A DNA stretch of 64,000 nucleotides, from positions 8,093-72,092 of the forward strand of contig CAAGJO010000032.1 of the NCBI GenBank assembly GCA_900770285.1, in the 5' to 3' direction. The stretch is from Oscillospiraceae bacterium (GTDB lineage: Bacteria > Bacillota > Clostridia > Oscillospirales > Ruminococcaceae). Under the pieces are notes generated by a model that worked only from the letters and a program-made list of their open reading frames with translations, was not told the origin of the DNA and did not search any database. Each line of letters starts with the position of its first letter. Within the stretch, counting starts at the first letter, position 1. Below, in pieces: positions 1-9,042 of the stretch. A program made the translations under genes and the position numbers.

Positions 1-1696
1 TTCCAAACAACACACGTTTATTTTGAATCCAGCCGCAAAGTCCCAATCCGTCTTCATATATATAGCTCTCAACAGGATAAAGCATTTCAGTTTTGCCCCT
101 GAGCATTTTATAAAAAGTAGGTGATAAAATGCTGTTAGCCTGACATGAAAGACTGGCTGCCATCAGGATACATTCTTCAATCGGCGTTGAGCTGAAAAGC
201 TTCAGATTTACCAGGTCTACCATTCCGTTAGGGAAAAGATCTTCTGCATCAACCAGCACGGAATTTGTATCAGCAAATTCTTCAACAGAAGAATATCCAA
301 GCATAACTGCGGAATATCTCAGATACTTTTTAGACGCATTAGCCAGAGGTAGATTTACCACAAGCATTAACGCAAGGGATGAGCCAATTGAAATTGTACC
401 TGAAAATGCCGCCAGCATAACAAACAGTTTTGGAATCAATCCTGCTGCATGTCGGTCAAAGAACAATGACAAAACACCTACAACAAGGGCTGCTATACAA
501 ATTATCGGAGTTGCTTTGCCTGCAAATCTGTCGGCGATATCAGAAGAATAGGAATTCTTCATAAAATCCTTAATAAACTCAGTTTTACGCATAGTTGCAA
601 GCTCAGGAAAGTCATTGAGCATTCCTCTTGTAAACTTCCCTGCAACGTCTTCATCATTTACATTTACAACACCGTATCTATCATACTCTCCGACAGCAAA
701 GCTGAAGTTCCTTTCTGCACGTTTTACGATAAGCAGCTTGCCCAATGTATTAAATACCAGTCCTGCAATGGAAACAGACATATACATATGGAAAAATCCG
801 TTTTGTATAACTTCCGGTTTAAACAGCATTACAATTCCGATAATGGTTGAAACGAATATTCCTAGTCCTGACAGACTATCGCAGTCCGCTTTTTTCTTGA
901 ACAGATTTTTTATTCCCGCAAGCAAAACTGTATAGGAAACACCAATAGAAATAATGCCTAAAATAGTATTAGTGAAAACATACGCCGCAGGATTGATTGC
1001 TTTGTCAAAGGCTCTTACAATAGTTAAGCCCAGATCGTTTCCCAAAGTTACAATCAGACTAAAAAGAAATGTTACAGCCAGAACAATCAAGCGCATAACA
1101 AGATTATTTTTAACCTGAACAATATCCTGCATAATTTCAGTCGATTGGTCAAAACTCTCGAATTCTTTTTGTCCGCCTGAATTTTCTTCCGACTCACTTT
1201 CTTTACTGCTGTCAGAACGTTCTTTGGTTTTAAGTTTAAAGCTGTCAATTTTCTTCTGTCTTTTTTCATAAATAATTCTTGCTTTTTCTTCTTCAGATGC
1301 ATCAGCAGGAATTTCAACAGCTTTATCAAATTCAGCCGTCTTAGGAATAACCTTTCCCTCAAGTCCCATATCAATATCCTTAACATTCGGGCGGTTTACA
1401 GGAGTTACCGGCTGAGATTTTGCGGTATTAAGTTTTCTCCTTTTCTTCATAATGCTGTCAACATGCTGAGAATGTTTACTCTCGCCGGGTACTTCTGACT
1501 TTTCAGCAGCACCTTCGTTATTAGCAGACTTATTGGTACTATGTAAGTCAGGCTGCACTTTTGTGTTTTCTTTATCTGATAATTTTCTGTCATCAGAATT
1601 TGCTTTTTTATCAGCAGCTTTATCTTTATTTTCTGTATTAGATGAACGCTTAGAATATTCTTCTAAAATATCGTCCAAGGAAAATTTATCCGCCAT
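1..1696 (-). CDS. Degenerate P-type ATPase-like membrane protein (3' end outside window)
   Basis: The reading frame starts at the ATG at 1696 (MADKFSLDD) and runs off the left edge, giving 565 residues here. Residues 1-200 or so are polar, low-complexity and Lys/Glu/Ser-rich, probably a disordered cytoplasmic tail. Several hydrophobic segments follow. The last part aligns by eye with the heavy-metal P-type ATPase core: a membrane stretch ending VVNLPLANASKKYLRYSAV where P1B pumps carry CPC, then VLVDAEDLFPNG where pumps have the FDKTGTLTxG phosphorylation motif, and GLGLCGWIQNKRVLFG resembling the nucleotide-binding domain strand. The Asp is kept but KTGT is lost, and no TGES actuator motif is visible. 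I infer a non-pumping relative with an unknown job. The strong Shine-Dalgarno (1728-1732) lies about 30 bases before the ATG, and a TAA just upstream blocks an earlier start in this frame. Confidence 0.6.
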   Translation of the reverse strand, partial: MADKFSLDDILEEYSKRSSNTENKDKAADKKANSDDRKLSDKENTKVQPDLHSTNKSANNEGAAEKSEVPGESKHSQHVDSIMKKRRKLNTAKSQPVTPVNRPNVKDIDMGLEGKVIPKTAEFDKAVEIPADASEEEKARIIYEKRQKKIDSFKLKTKERSDSSKESESEENSGGQKEFESFDQSTEIMQDIVQVKNNLVMRLIVLAVTFLFSLIVTLGNDLGLTIVRAFDKAINPAAYVFTNTILGIISIGVSYTVLLAGIKNLFKKKADCDSLSGLGIFVSTIIGIVMLFKPEVIQNGFFHMYMSVSIAGLVFNTLGKLLIVKRAERNFSFAVGEYDRYGVVNVNDEDVAGKFTRGMLNDFPELATMRKTEFIKDFMKNSYSSDIADRFAGKATPIICIAALVVGVLSLFFDRHAAGLIPKLFVMLAAFSGTISIGSSLALMLVVNLPLANASKKYLRYSAVMLGYSSVEEFADTNSVLVDAEDLFPNGMVDLVNLKLFSSTPIEECILMAASLSCQANSILSPTFYKMLRGKTEMLYPVESYIYEDGLGLCGWIQNKRVLFG

Positions 1697-1761
1697 ATTT
1701 TAGATAATGCCTCATAATGAAGCATATCCTCCTTTCGATATTTATCTGTATAATTACAAAA

Positions 1762-2553
1762 TTATTTCAGAGCCTTACGCTGTTTTACGACTTCATACAT
1801 AAATATACCTGCCGCAACAGAAGCGTTAAGAGATGTTATTTTGCCGTTCATAGGCAAGCTCAAAAGAAAATCGCATTTATCTTTTAGAAGTCTGCCCATT
1901 CCAAAGCCTTCCGAACCAACAATAAGACCAATAGGTCCGTCCAACTTCACGGTTGAATAATCTTCACCCTCGCCGTCAGTTCCGTATATCCACACGCCGT
2001 TCTTCTTTAACATATCAACAGCGGATGCAAGATTAGCAACCCTTGCAACAGGCAGCCAGCTTGCAGCACCTGCGGAAGTTTTGAATACAGTATGATTAAG
2101 AGATGCCGTTCTGCGTTTTGGAATAATAACGCCATGTGCTCCGGCAGCTTCCGCTGTACGGATTATAGCACCAAGATTATGCGGATCGGCAATTTCATCG
2201 CAAATTATAATAAAAGGATCTTCACCCTTATTTGATGCAATATCCAGAATATCCTGGACCGAAACATACTCAGCACATGCACCAACAGCAATTACTCCCT
2301 GATGAGATGCTCCTCTGCTCATTCCGTTGAGTTTTTGCTCGGTAACTTTTTTTACAGGAATACCACGCTCAGATGCCATACTGCAAATATGATTAATGGA
2401 ACCTCCAGCCTGAGAATTAACAAAAATCATATCTATAAGCTTGTCAGCTTTTAAAGCTTCCAACACAGGATTTCTGCCTATAATATAATCAGATTCATTA
2501 TTATCAAAATTATCTTTATTTTTTTCTTTGGGTTTATAATTTTTATTATACAT
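1762..2553 (-). CDS. rlmB: 23S rRNA (guanosine-2'-O)-methyltransferase, TrmH/RlmB family
   Basis: This is a SpoU/TrmH-family RNA 2'-O-methyltransferase of 263 residues, the usual length for RlmB. After a short charged tail come the substrate-binding domain (about residues 23-100, beginning IIGRNPVLEALKA) and the knotted SPOUT domain. Its three motifs are all present: DPHNLGAIIRTAEAAG with the conserved Asn and Arg, LIVGSEGFGMG, and LPMNGKITSLNASVAAG, which build the SAM-binding knot. RlmB modifies G2251 of 23S rRNA in E. coli; that exact target is assumed from the family. It lies after the small membrane gene at 2664-2936, separated by a terminator hairpin, so it may have its own promoter. 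Confidence 0.9.
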   Translation of the reverse strand: MYNKNYKPKEKNKDNFDNNESDYIIGRNPVLEALKADKLIDMIFVNSQAGGSINHICSMASERGIPVKKVTEQKLNGMSRGASHQGVIAVGACAEYVSVQDILDIASNKGEDPFIIICDEIADPHNLGAIIRTAEAAGAHGVIIPKRRTASLNHTVFKTSAGAASWLPVARVANLASAVDMLKKNGVWIYGTDGEGEDYSTVKLDGPIGLIVGSEGFGMGRLLKDKCDFLLSLPMNGKITSLNASVAAGIFMYEVVKQRKALK

Positions 2554-2597
2554 ATTCTACTCTGCCCTTACACAAATATATCATTATTATAGCACAA

Positions 2598-2630
2598 AAA
2601 TCCTCAAAAGCCAATAGCAAACGAGGATTT
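2598..2630 (-). terminator. Bidirectional intrinsic terminator
   Basis: An 8-bp stem (AAATCCTC paired with GAGGATTT) is followed by a T run on either strand. On the minus strand it ends the small membrane gene at 2664-2936. Confidence 0.6.
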
Positions 2631-2663
2631 TTTTATGAATTAAATATTTTTTATTATTACTGA

Positions 2664-2936
2664 CTAAATAAGTGGCAATAATTGTATAAATGAAAAAACG
2701 ATTACAGCAAAAGCCAAAGCAATTGAAAAAGCATAAATCCAAAAAGCTTTCCGACGGTAAAACGGCACTTTTCCAAAGGAACTCATTACAGCGCTGTAAT
2801 ATTCTGTAGCTTTTCTGTTAATTAAATTTGGTGCAATATTTTTGTTTTCAGGTTTAACGAACAACAGAATTTTATCAAAACATTCATTATTTGGACATTT
2901 AATTTCAATGATTTGTTTATTAATTCCTTTCAGCAT
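2664..2936 (-). CDS. Small single-pass membrane protein, unknown
   Basis: I do not recognise this 90-residue protein. Residues 1-60 are soluble and include a single Cys pair (C14 and C19, in IKCPNNECF); residues 67-88 form one hydrophobic helix close to the C-terminus, so it is probably tail-anchored with its body in the cytoplasm. The start is supported by GGAG about 12 bases before the ATG. It is preceded by the 490-base spacer with DnaA-box-like repeats and followed by a terminator, so it seems to be a single-gene unit. Confidence 0.55.
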   Translation of the reverse strand: MLKGINKQIIEIKCPNNECFDKILLFVKPENKNIAPNLINRKATEYYSAVMSSFGKVPFYRRKAFWIYAFSIALAFAVIVFSFIQLLPLI

Positions 2937-3014
2937 TATACAAATTCACTCCGTTTTTTAATAATTTTGAACTTTATAGATATTATTGTCAATTTATGTT
3001 ACTTATATTCTGAG

Positions 3015-3257
3015 TTATCAACAAAATGTTAATAACTCTGTTGAAAACGGATTTTCATCTTTCAAAACAGTTGAAAACCTTGTTGAAAAGGTTGAAAACT
3101 CCTTGATTTTTCTACATTTCCAATGTTTAAAGTTATCAACAAGTCTTAAAAAAGGTACTTATTTTTTAGTTATTTACCAGTATCAACCATAAAATTCACA
3201 AAAAATTACTAACTTATTATGAACGCAGCACACACCTGATATAAACCTTGTTGAAAA
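3015..3257. other. Cluster of DnaA-box-like 9-mers in a 490 bp gene-free spacer
   Basis: The spacer 2937-3427 has no convincing gene. It contains TTATCAACA at 3015-3023 and 3133-3141, and TGTTGAAAA at 3039-3047, 3081-3089 and 3249-3257. Near copies are TGTTAATAA at 3027-3035, AGTTGAAAA at 3069-3077 and GGTTGAAAA at 3090-3098. TTATCAACA differs from the DnaA consensus TTATCCACA at one base; TGTTGAAAA is the reverse complement of TTTTCAACA. The surrounding DNA is very AT-rich. This could be a replication-origin-type or DnaA-titration element, but dnaA/dnaN are not adjacent and gene direction does not switch here. Confidence 0.4.
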
Positions 3258-3427
3258 GCACCGAAAACACAAGCTCCCACAACTTTATGAATTTGTTTTG
3301 ATTATTGTTTACAAATTAGTTACAGAAGTACAGAAATTTTACCCATTAATTACATCAGCTTTGAAATTAACAGGGTTATATTTAGTATAGTCCAAAAAAG
3401 GGTACGAATATACATAGAATGAATATT

Positions 3428-4108
3428 TTATCTTGTAGTCAGGAATTTTATTGTTCTTTCAATGGAATCTTTTGAATTCCCCCAGTCATTGCTGTCTGCA
3501 TTATGATAATCATACATATCACAGTAATGAGATACATCTTTTATCAAAGTATCAAGATATTTTCCCACGAGTTTATTGCAGGAATCAATAAAAATTTTCT
3601 GATACTTTTTATCCATATTGTTTTCGCTCTGTTCAATAAGCATTTCATAATGAGGCAGACACAGCATTTCCTGCTCATCAAACTGATTTCTGAAATTCTT
3701 GTCTTTCTCGAACATCTCAAAAAACGTGACAAGAATTCGTGACATTCCCCATTCAATCTTATTGCATATAAAGCAATCATTATTTATAGCTGAAACCTTT
3801 TTCTTTTTGGCATCTTTCTTTTCAAAAACGCTTTTATGCTCATAAATATTCTTCTGGATATACTGCAAATGAGATTGAATTACCAATGCAAGCGGCAGAC
3901 TGTTCCTGCCTTTTCTCATCATCTCAAAATGCTCTTTGCAAAAACCTTGCTTGTTGGTTTCAATCCGCACATCGGGTTCCATCATCGCTGCACCCATTAT
4001 GTACTCAACAGCTCTCTCCTCAAGCATATCTCTCATTCTGCATATAGGACATCCGCATTTGGGGTCCATAATTTCATCCAATGGTATTGTAAGTAAGCTG
4101 GCTCTCAT
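3428..4108 (-). CDS. DUF6062 family Cys-rich protein
   Basis: A soluble 226-residue protein of unknown function that I assign to the DUF6062-type family from its Cys/His pattern: CGCPIC near the N-terminus, GFCKEHF, CFICNK in the middle and LCLPHYEML. Four paired Cys/His motifs suggest one or two bound metal ions, probably zinc (inference). The longer frame to 4129 would start at a TTG inside the Shine-Dalgarno; I choose the ATG at 4108 because AGGAGG lies 7 bases before it. It is transcribed divergently from the DNA glycosylase gene at 4209. Confidence 0.65.
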   Translation of the reverse strand: MRASLLTIPLDEIMDPKCGCPICRMRDMLEERAVEYIMGAAMMEPDVRIETNKQGFCKEHFEMMRKGRNSLPLALVIQSHLQYIQKNIYEHKSVFEKKDAKKKKVSAINNDCFICNKIEWGMSRILVTFFEMFEKDKNFRNQFDEQEMLCLPHYEMLIEQSENNMDKKYQKIFIDSCNKLVGKYLDTLIKDVSHYCDMYDYHNADSNDWGNSKDSIERTIKFLTTR

Positions 4109-4142
4109 ATCTGACCTCCTAAATATCAAGTTTTTAATTTCA

Positions 4143-4171
4143 TTGCTTTTTTTACTTAATTATAGTATAAT
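4143..4171 (+). promoter_or_regulatory. Sigma-A-type promoter for the DNA glycosylase gene
   Basis: TTGCTT (4143-4148), a 17-base spacer and TATAAT (4166-4171) lie 37 bases before the start codon. Confidence 0.55.
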
Positions 4172-4208
4172 ATTTTTAAGATTTAATTTCAAGTGATGAG
4201 GTAATATT

Positions 4209-5021
4209 ATGGACTATAAAATTGACGGAAACGATATAATCTTAAAACAAAATGATTTTGCTTTAGACGATACCCTTGACTGCGGTCAGGCTTTCAGGTG
4301 GACTAAAGTTGATAATAACACATATACCGGTTCCTTTTTCAATACATACCTGAAAATTTCCGAGGAAAATAAAAAAGACGGAACATTCCGTCTTTATGAT
4401 ACAAACGAAGAAGATTTTCTTAATATCTGGTACGATTATTTTGACCTTGGAACAGATTACGGCGAGCTTAAGCGGCAGTTCTCAGAAGATGAAACACTAT
4501 CAAAAGCCTGCTGTTATGCCGGAGGAATAAGAATTCTGAAACAAAATTCCTGGGAGGCTTTATCCTCATTTATCATTTCTCAAAACAACAACATTCCCCG
4601 CATCAAAGGAATAATAAACCGCCTTTGCGAACATTACAGCTGCTATCCGACTGCTGAACAAATGTCTTCAGAAACAGTTGAAAGCCTAAGCTATTTACGC
4701 TCAGGCTTTCGTGCAAAATATATTGTTGACGCCGTAGAAAAGATTAATTCAGAAGTTCTGAATCTTGATGAAATCAAATCTATGCCTATTGATAATGCAA
4801 GAGAAGCATTAAAGACAATTAAGGGCGTTGGACCAAAAGTGGCAGAATGTGTATTACTCTTTGGAATGTACCGTATAGAAGCATTTCCAATTGACGTCTG
4901 GGTCAAGCGTGTTATGCAGCGCTGGTATCCCAACGGTCTGCCGAAATGCGTAAAAGGCTATGAAGGAATAGCACAGCAATATCTTTTCCACTACATCAGA
5001 AATACCAATCAGGATATTTAA
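4209..5021 (+). CDS. ogg: 8-oxoguanine DNA glycosylase/AP lyase (OGG1-type)
   Basis: This is a HhH-GPD superfamily base-excision repair enzyme that removes oxidised guanine. The OGG N-terminal fold covers about residues 1-100 (DCGQAFRW is typical). The helical domain follows with SFIISQNNNIPRIKGII, and the helix-hairpin-helix is IKGVGPKVAECVLLF. The catalytic Lys is K210 (VGPKVAE) and the catalytic Asp D229 (FPIDVWV), so it should be bifunctional. Length (270) fits clostridial OGG proteins. The start has GATGAGG 7 bases upstream. It is a single plus-strand gene convergent with pncB. Confidence 0.88.
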   Translation: MDYKIDGNDIILKQNDFALDDTLDCGQAFRWTKVDNNTYTGSFFNTYLKISEENKKDGTFRLYDTNEEDFLNIWYDYFDLGTDYGELKRQFSEDETLSKACCYAGGIRILKQNSWEALSSFIISQNNNIPRIKGIINRLCEHYSCYPTAEQMSSETVESLSYLRSGFRAKYIVDAVEKINSEVLNLDEIKSMPIDNAREALKTIKGVGPKVAECVLLFGMYRIEAFPIDVWVKRVMQRWYPNGLPKCVKGYEGIAQQYLFHYIRNTNQDI

Positions 5022-5064
5022 TCATTTCAATAAAAGTTTGCCACGTCACACCATAGGTGGTATA

Positions 5065-6510
5065 TCATACATAATTTATATTATCCAGCAGCTGATTTTT
5101 TATGTTCCAAAGCTTTTCAGATAAGTCAACATAATAGGTATGAGGATTTTCAAAACGCTTGATTTCATCCCAAAGTGTATCAACCTGCTCTTTGCAGTAT
5201 TTGCAGATTTCATCATAAGACGGCTTGTCATATACAAGATTGCCGCCTTTAAAAATTGGAATCTGCATTTCTTTTGCGTGAAAATTTGTAACAGTTTTCT
5301 TTTTCCATTTATAGTTCTTGTCAAACAACACTAATTCTTTGCTGTCATTAATGGTTTCATCATAAACGCAAAGTTGATCAGCTATAGCTTTTCCAGTTTC
5401 TTTGTCATAAAGTCGATACAGCTTTTTAAAGTGAGGTTCTGTAATTTTCGACACATTTTCAGATACTTTTATTTTCGGTATAATATTTCCCTGCTCATCT
5501 TCAACAGCTACAAGCTTGTATACTCCCCCAAACACAGGCTGAGATTTTGAAGTGATAAGTCTTTCACCTACACCGAAAAGATCAACCTTTGCTCCCTGAA
5601 AAATCATGTCTCTTATAAGATATTCGTCAAGGGAATTGGATGCAACAATTCTGCAGTCTTCATATCCTGCGTCATCAAGCATTTTTCTCGCCTTTTTAGA
5701 CAAGTAGGTTATATCTCCAGAATCTATTCTTATACCTTTCGGTCTGACGCCCAAAGGTTTTAAAATATTGTCAAAAGCTTTAATAGCATTCGGTATACCG
5801 CTTTTCAGAACATTATAGGTATCTACAAGGAGTATTACATCATCAGGATAGCACTTACAGTATGCTTCAAATGCCGCATATTCGCTGTCAAACATCTGTA
5901 CCCATGAATGTGCCATAGTACCCGTAGCTTTAAAACCGAAAAGCTGGTCTGTAAGAGTACATGCCGTACCTGCACATCCTCCTATACCTGCGGCTCTTGC
6001 ACCAAGTATTGCTGCGTCAGGGCCGTGAGCTCTTCTTGAACCAAATTCAGATACAGCTCTGCCGTCGGCGGCACGCACAATTCTATTGGCTTTTGTAGCA
6101 ATTAAAGACTGATGATTTATACAAATAAGTATAAATGTTTCCAGAAGCTGTGCCTCAAATGCTTTTCCTCTTACAGTTATAATAGGCTCGTTAGGAAAAA
6201 CTACCGTCCCCTCAGGCACTGCATAAATATCTCCTGTAAATTTAAAATCTTTCAGATAGTTCAAGAAATCCTCTGAAAAACATTTCTTTCCACGCAAGAA
6301 TTCTATATCTTCATCTGAAAAATGAAGGTTCTCCACATATTCAATTATCTGCTCCAATCCACAGGCTATGGCAAAGCCGCCGTTATCGGGAATTTTTCTG
6401 AAAAAAACATCAAAATAACATATATTATCCTGCATACCGCTGACAAAATATCCATTGCCCATAGTCAGCTCATAAAAATCGCACAGCATAGTATAATTCA
6501 ACTGATTCAT
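5065..6510 (-). CDS. pncB: Nicotinate phosphoribosyltransferase
   Basis: This enzyme joins nicotinate to PRPP, with ATP hydrolysis, to make nicotinate mononucleotide in the Preiss-Handler NAD salvage route. The 481-residue length and the clostridial-type sequence fit: the N-terminus MLCDFYELTMGNGYF, the catalytic-His region EFGSRRAHGPDAA, VDTYNVLKSGIPNAI, GIRIDSGDITYLSKKAR and FGVGERLITS. The ATG overlaps the stop of pncA by 4 bases, so the two are translationally coupled: nicotinamide is deamidated by PncA and the product passes to PncB. Confidence 0.93.
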   Translation of the reverse strand: MNQLNYTMLCDFYELTMGNGYFVSGMQDNICYFDVFFRKIPDNGGFAIACGLEQIIEYVENLHFSDEDIEFLRGKKCFSEDFLNYLKDFKFTGDIYAVPEGTVVFPNEPIITVRGKAFEAQLLETFILICINHQSLIATKANRIVRAADGRAVSEFGSRRAHGPDAAILGARAAGIGGCAGTACTLTDQLFGFKATGTMAHSWVQMFDSEYAAFEAYCKCYPDDVILLVDTYNVLKSGIPNAIKAFDNILKPLGVRPKGIRIDSGDITYLSKKARKMLDDAGYEDCRIVASNSLDEYLIRDMIFQGAKVDLFGVGERLITSKSQPVFGGVYKLVAVEDEQGNIIPKIKVSENVSKITEPHFKKLYRLYDKETGKAIADQLCVYDETINDSKELVLFDKNYKWKKKTVTNFHAKEMQIPIFKGGNLVYDKPSYDEICKYCKEQVDTLWDEIKRFENPHTYYVDLSEKLWNIKNQLLDNINYV

Positions 6511-7037
6511 AGCTTACCTCCAATAACCTTTATTTGCAGTCCCTGCATAACATCAAGACATTTCTTGTTCATTTCTTTGTCAAAGCTGTCAGTACAAGCT
6601 GCGTCTACTGTTATTATAGCCTCCGGCAATGCTGATTTTACCATAATTGCATTAGAAATAACACAAATATTCGACACAAGACCTACAATTTCCACATTAT
6701 CAAAAGGCTTGTCCTTTAGATAATTCGCAAGCTCCAAAGACGGAAACGTCGGCTTTTCAAAAATCATATCACCCTCACGAAATGCAAGAGCAGTTTTACC
6801 GTAAAGCTTATGACCGTCAGTTCCTTTAATGCAATGCTCCACAGGAAGATTTTTGCCCTCCTGAGTACCAAGATAGTCTTTACTGTGCGTATCCATGGTA
6901 AAAATCACCTTGTCGCCGTTTTCATGATACAATTCAATTTTTTCGGCAATTTTTTCATCAAGCAGTTCGGCTCCCGGAAAACCCAGAGAGCCGTCTACAA
7001 AATCATTTTGATAATCTACAACAATAAGCAGTTTCAT
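6507..7037 (-). CDS. pncA: Nicotinamidase
   Basis: A cysteine hydrolase of the isochorismatase-like family that converts nicotinamide to nicotinate and ammonia. The triad is visible as D8 (VVDYQNDF), K95 (FEKPTF) and C125 (VSNICVIS), and the metal-binding set as D49, H51 and H68. At 176 residues it is a standard bacterial PncA. It starts 12 bases after the Na/Pi transporter gene and overlaps pncB by 4 bases, which makes a three-gene operon with NAD salvage at its end. Confidence 0.92.
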   Translation of the reverse strand: MKLLIVVDYQNDFVDGSLGFPGAELLDEKIAEKIELYHENGDKVIFTMDTHSKDYLGTQEGKNLPVEHCIKGTDGHKLYGKTALAFREGDMIFEKPTFPSLELANYLKDKPFDNVEIVGLVSNICVISNAIMVKSALPEAIITVDAACTDSFDKEMNKKCLDVMQGLQIKVIGGKL

Positions 7038-7049
7038 TTTTACTCCACA

Positions 7050-8831
7050 TTACTTAATAGCATACTTTCTTGAATATTCATCCATAAGTTCTCTGTATTC
7101 AACAGTTTCATTCCTATGGATTCCGTCGAGATATTCATGTTTTTTAAGCTCGTCATGATGACATTGTCTTGCAATAAGATATACAGCCATGTTTGAACAA
7201 TGGTCTGAAATTCTTTCAAGGTTTGTAAGAATATCAACAAAGTTAATTCCCACTTCAATTGGACATTCGCCGTTCTTTGCACGTTCAGTTTGATTTGACT
7301 TTAATTCCTCTACAATTCTGTCAACAACCTCTTCCAAAGGTTCAACTCTTAATGCAAGATCCATATTTCTTGTTTTAGTTGCGTCAAAAGCGAGTCGTTC
7401 AATATCCTGAACTGCATTGAAAAGAGATGTAAGTTCCTTTTTAGCTGTATCAGAGAACTTTTCACCATTTTCATAAAGCTTGTCGGCAGTTTCCACAATG
7501 TTGATAGTATAGTCACCCATTCTTTCAATTTCTGAAATAAGGTGGAACAGTGTGGTAACTTCTTTAGATTCATTTTCATCAAGGTCACATCCATTAATTT
7601 TTATAAGATACGAACCTACTCTGTCTTCAAGCCGGTCAATAACCGTTTCACGCTCATATATTTTATCTACGATTTTCAAATCGTATTTATCATACAGCAA
7701 CCGCATATTAAGGAAGTTTTTATAAGCAGATTCACCCATCTGAGCAATTGCTTCCTGAGCCTGAGATATTGCTACATTTGGATTGAGCAAAAATCTTTCG
7801 TCGAGAAGATCTTCCTTTGTATAAATTTCATCGTCTTCATCATGCTTTTTGTCACGTATTGTAAGACGTGCAAGCTTTTCAAGAACAGTATAGAACGGCA
7901 GGAACAAAGCAGTAACGACAACGTTAAACAGAGTATGGAAATTAGCAATTCCGTCGACACTCAAAGGCTCGTCCCAGAAAGAGAATCCTATTGCATACTG
8001 TAGAATATACACACCAATCAAAAATACGATAGTACCAATGGTGTTAAAATAAATATGAATCATAGCGGCACGTTTTGCATTTTTGTTCGCTCCGATACTT
8101 GAAATAAGAGGAGTAATACATGTACCTATATTCTGACCCATAATAATTGGGAATGCTGATGCAAAATTAATAAGTCCTGATGCAGATAAAGCCTGTAAAA
8201 TTCCGATTGAAGCAGCTGAGGACTGAATAACAGCTGTAAAAATTGCACCAACCAAAACACCAAGAACAGGATTTTTCAAGGTTGCAAACAATGTTTCAAA
8301 CTGCGGCAATTCAGCAAGAGGTGCAACCTTTTCCTGCATAATTATCATTCCCGTAAAGAGAATTCCAATACCCATCAGTATTTCACCTATAGTTTTGGTT
8401 TTATTCTTTTTAGCCACCATAATTATAACAATTCCCACAATAGCGAGAACAGCCGAGAAATTTGACGGTTTGCAAAGCTGAAGGAAGAAACCTGCACCGC
8501 TGTCATTTTCCAATGATGACAGTCGCAGTATCTGGGTAGTAACAGTTGTACCAATATTTGCACCCATAATTATTCCGACAGCACCCTTCAACGTTAAAAG
8601 GCCTGCATTAACAAGACCAACAACAATAACTGTAGTTGCTGATGATGACTGTACAGCGGCTGTAACTAACGCTCCGAACAGAATTCCCGAAAAAACATTG
8701 CTAGACATTTTTGCAAGCACCTTTTCCATAAGTCCGCCGGATGCTTTTTCCAGACCGCTGCTTAAAACATGCATTCCATAAAGAAACAATGCAAGTCCGC
8801 CAAACATTCCCACGAGATTAAATACACTCAT
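7050..8831 (-). CDS. Na/Pi cotransporter with C-terminal PhoU-like domain
   Basis: A NptA/PhoU-type Na+/phosphate cotransporter family protein of 593 residues. The first 330 or so are hydrophobic and hold the two inverted Na_Pi repeats with the QSSSATT and QSSAAS signatures (TAAVQSSSATTVIVVGLV and TAVIQSSAASIGILQAL). The last 220 form a charged helical PhoU-like domain with two ExxxRMGDY-type helices (EIERMGDYTINIVE; LERISDHCSNMAV). I use the ATG at 8831; the longer frame begins at a TTG at 8840 inside the Shine-Dalgarno region. It is the first gene of the operon with pncA and pncB. No Pho box was recognised. Confidence 0.88.
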   Translation of the reverse strand: MSVFNLVGMFGGLALFLYGMHVLSSGLEKASGGLMEKVLAKMSSNVFSGILFGALVTAAVQSSSATTVIVVGLVNAGLLTLKGAVGIIMGANIGTTVTTQILRLSSLENDSGAGFFLQLCKPSNFSAVLAIVGIVIIMVAKKNKTKTIGEILMGIGILFTGMIIMQEKVAPLAELPQFETLFATLKNPVLGVLVGAIFTAVIQSSAASIGILQALSASGLINFASAFPIIMGQNIGTCITPLISSIGANKNAKRAAMIHIYFNTIGTIVFLIGVYILQYAIGFSFWDEPLSVDGIANFHTLFNVVVTALFLPFYTVLEKLARLTIRDKKHDEDDEIYTKEDLLDERFLLNPNVAISQAQEAIAQMGESAYKNFLNMRLLYDKYDLKIVDKIYERETVIDRLEDRVGSYLIKINGCDLDENESKEVTTLFHLISEIERMGDYTINIVETADKLYENGEKFSDTAKKELTSLFNAVQDIERLAFDATKTRNMDLALRVEPLEEVVDRIVEELKSNQTERAKNGECPIEVGINFVDILTNLERISDHCSNMAVYLIARQCHHDELKKHEYLDGIHRNETVEYRELMDEYSRKYAIK

Positions 8832-8998
8832 AAAAATCAACCTTGCCTTTTAACAGGCGTTCCTTTCCTAATAAATTCAAGCCATAATTTTCAGGCTTAA
8901 AGCGATTAATAAATACTATTAATCTTCAAAAGTCTATATCTATTTAAACAGATTTAATCTGGATTTTTCATACATTTAACATATTTATTAATAAAAAC

Positions 8999-9037
8999 AA
9001 GTCAAAGCCATCATAAAAATTAATGAGGCTTTGACTT
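8999..9037 (-). terminator. Terminator of the ATP synthase operon
   Basis: A perfect 11-bp stem (AAGTCAAAGCC with GGCTTTGACTT) around a 17-base loop starts 5 bases after atpC, followed by GTTTTTATT on the minus strand. Confidence 0.8.
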
Positions 9038-9042
9038 AAATT

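Noticed and set aside
2986..3192. 68-codon plus-strand open frame in the DnaA-box-like spacer
   Set aside because: It begins in AT-rich non-coding DNA, has no ribosome site and its sequence mirrors the repeated GTTGAAAAC motifs; it is not a credible protein.
3015..3257. Firm call as the chromosomal origin
   Set aside because: dnaA, dnaN and the usual origin neighbours are absent, and gene orientation does not diverge from this point. Kept only as a candidate DnaA-binding cluster.
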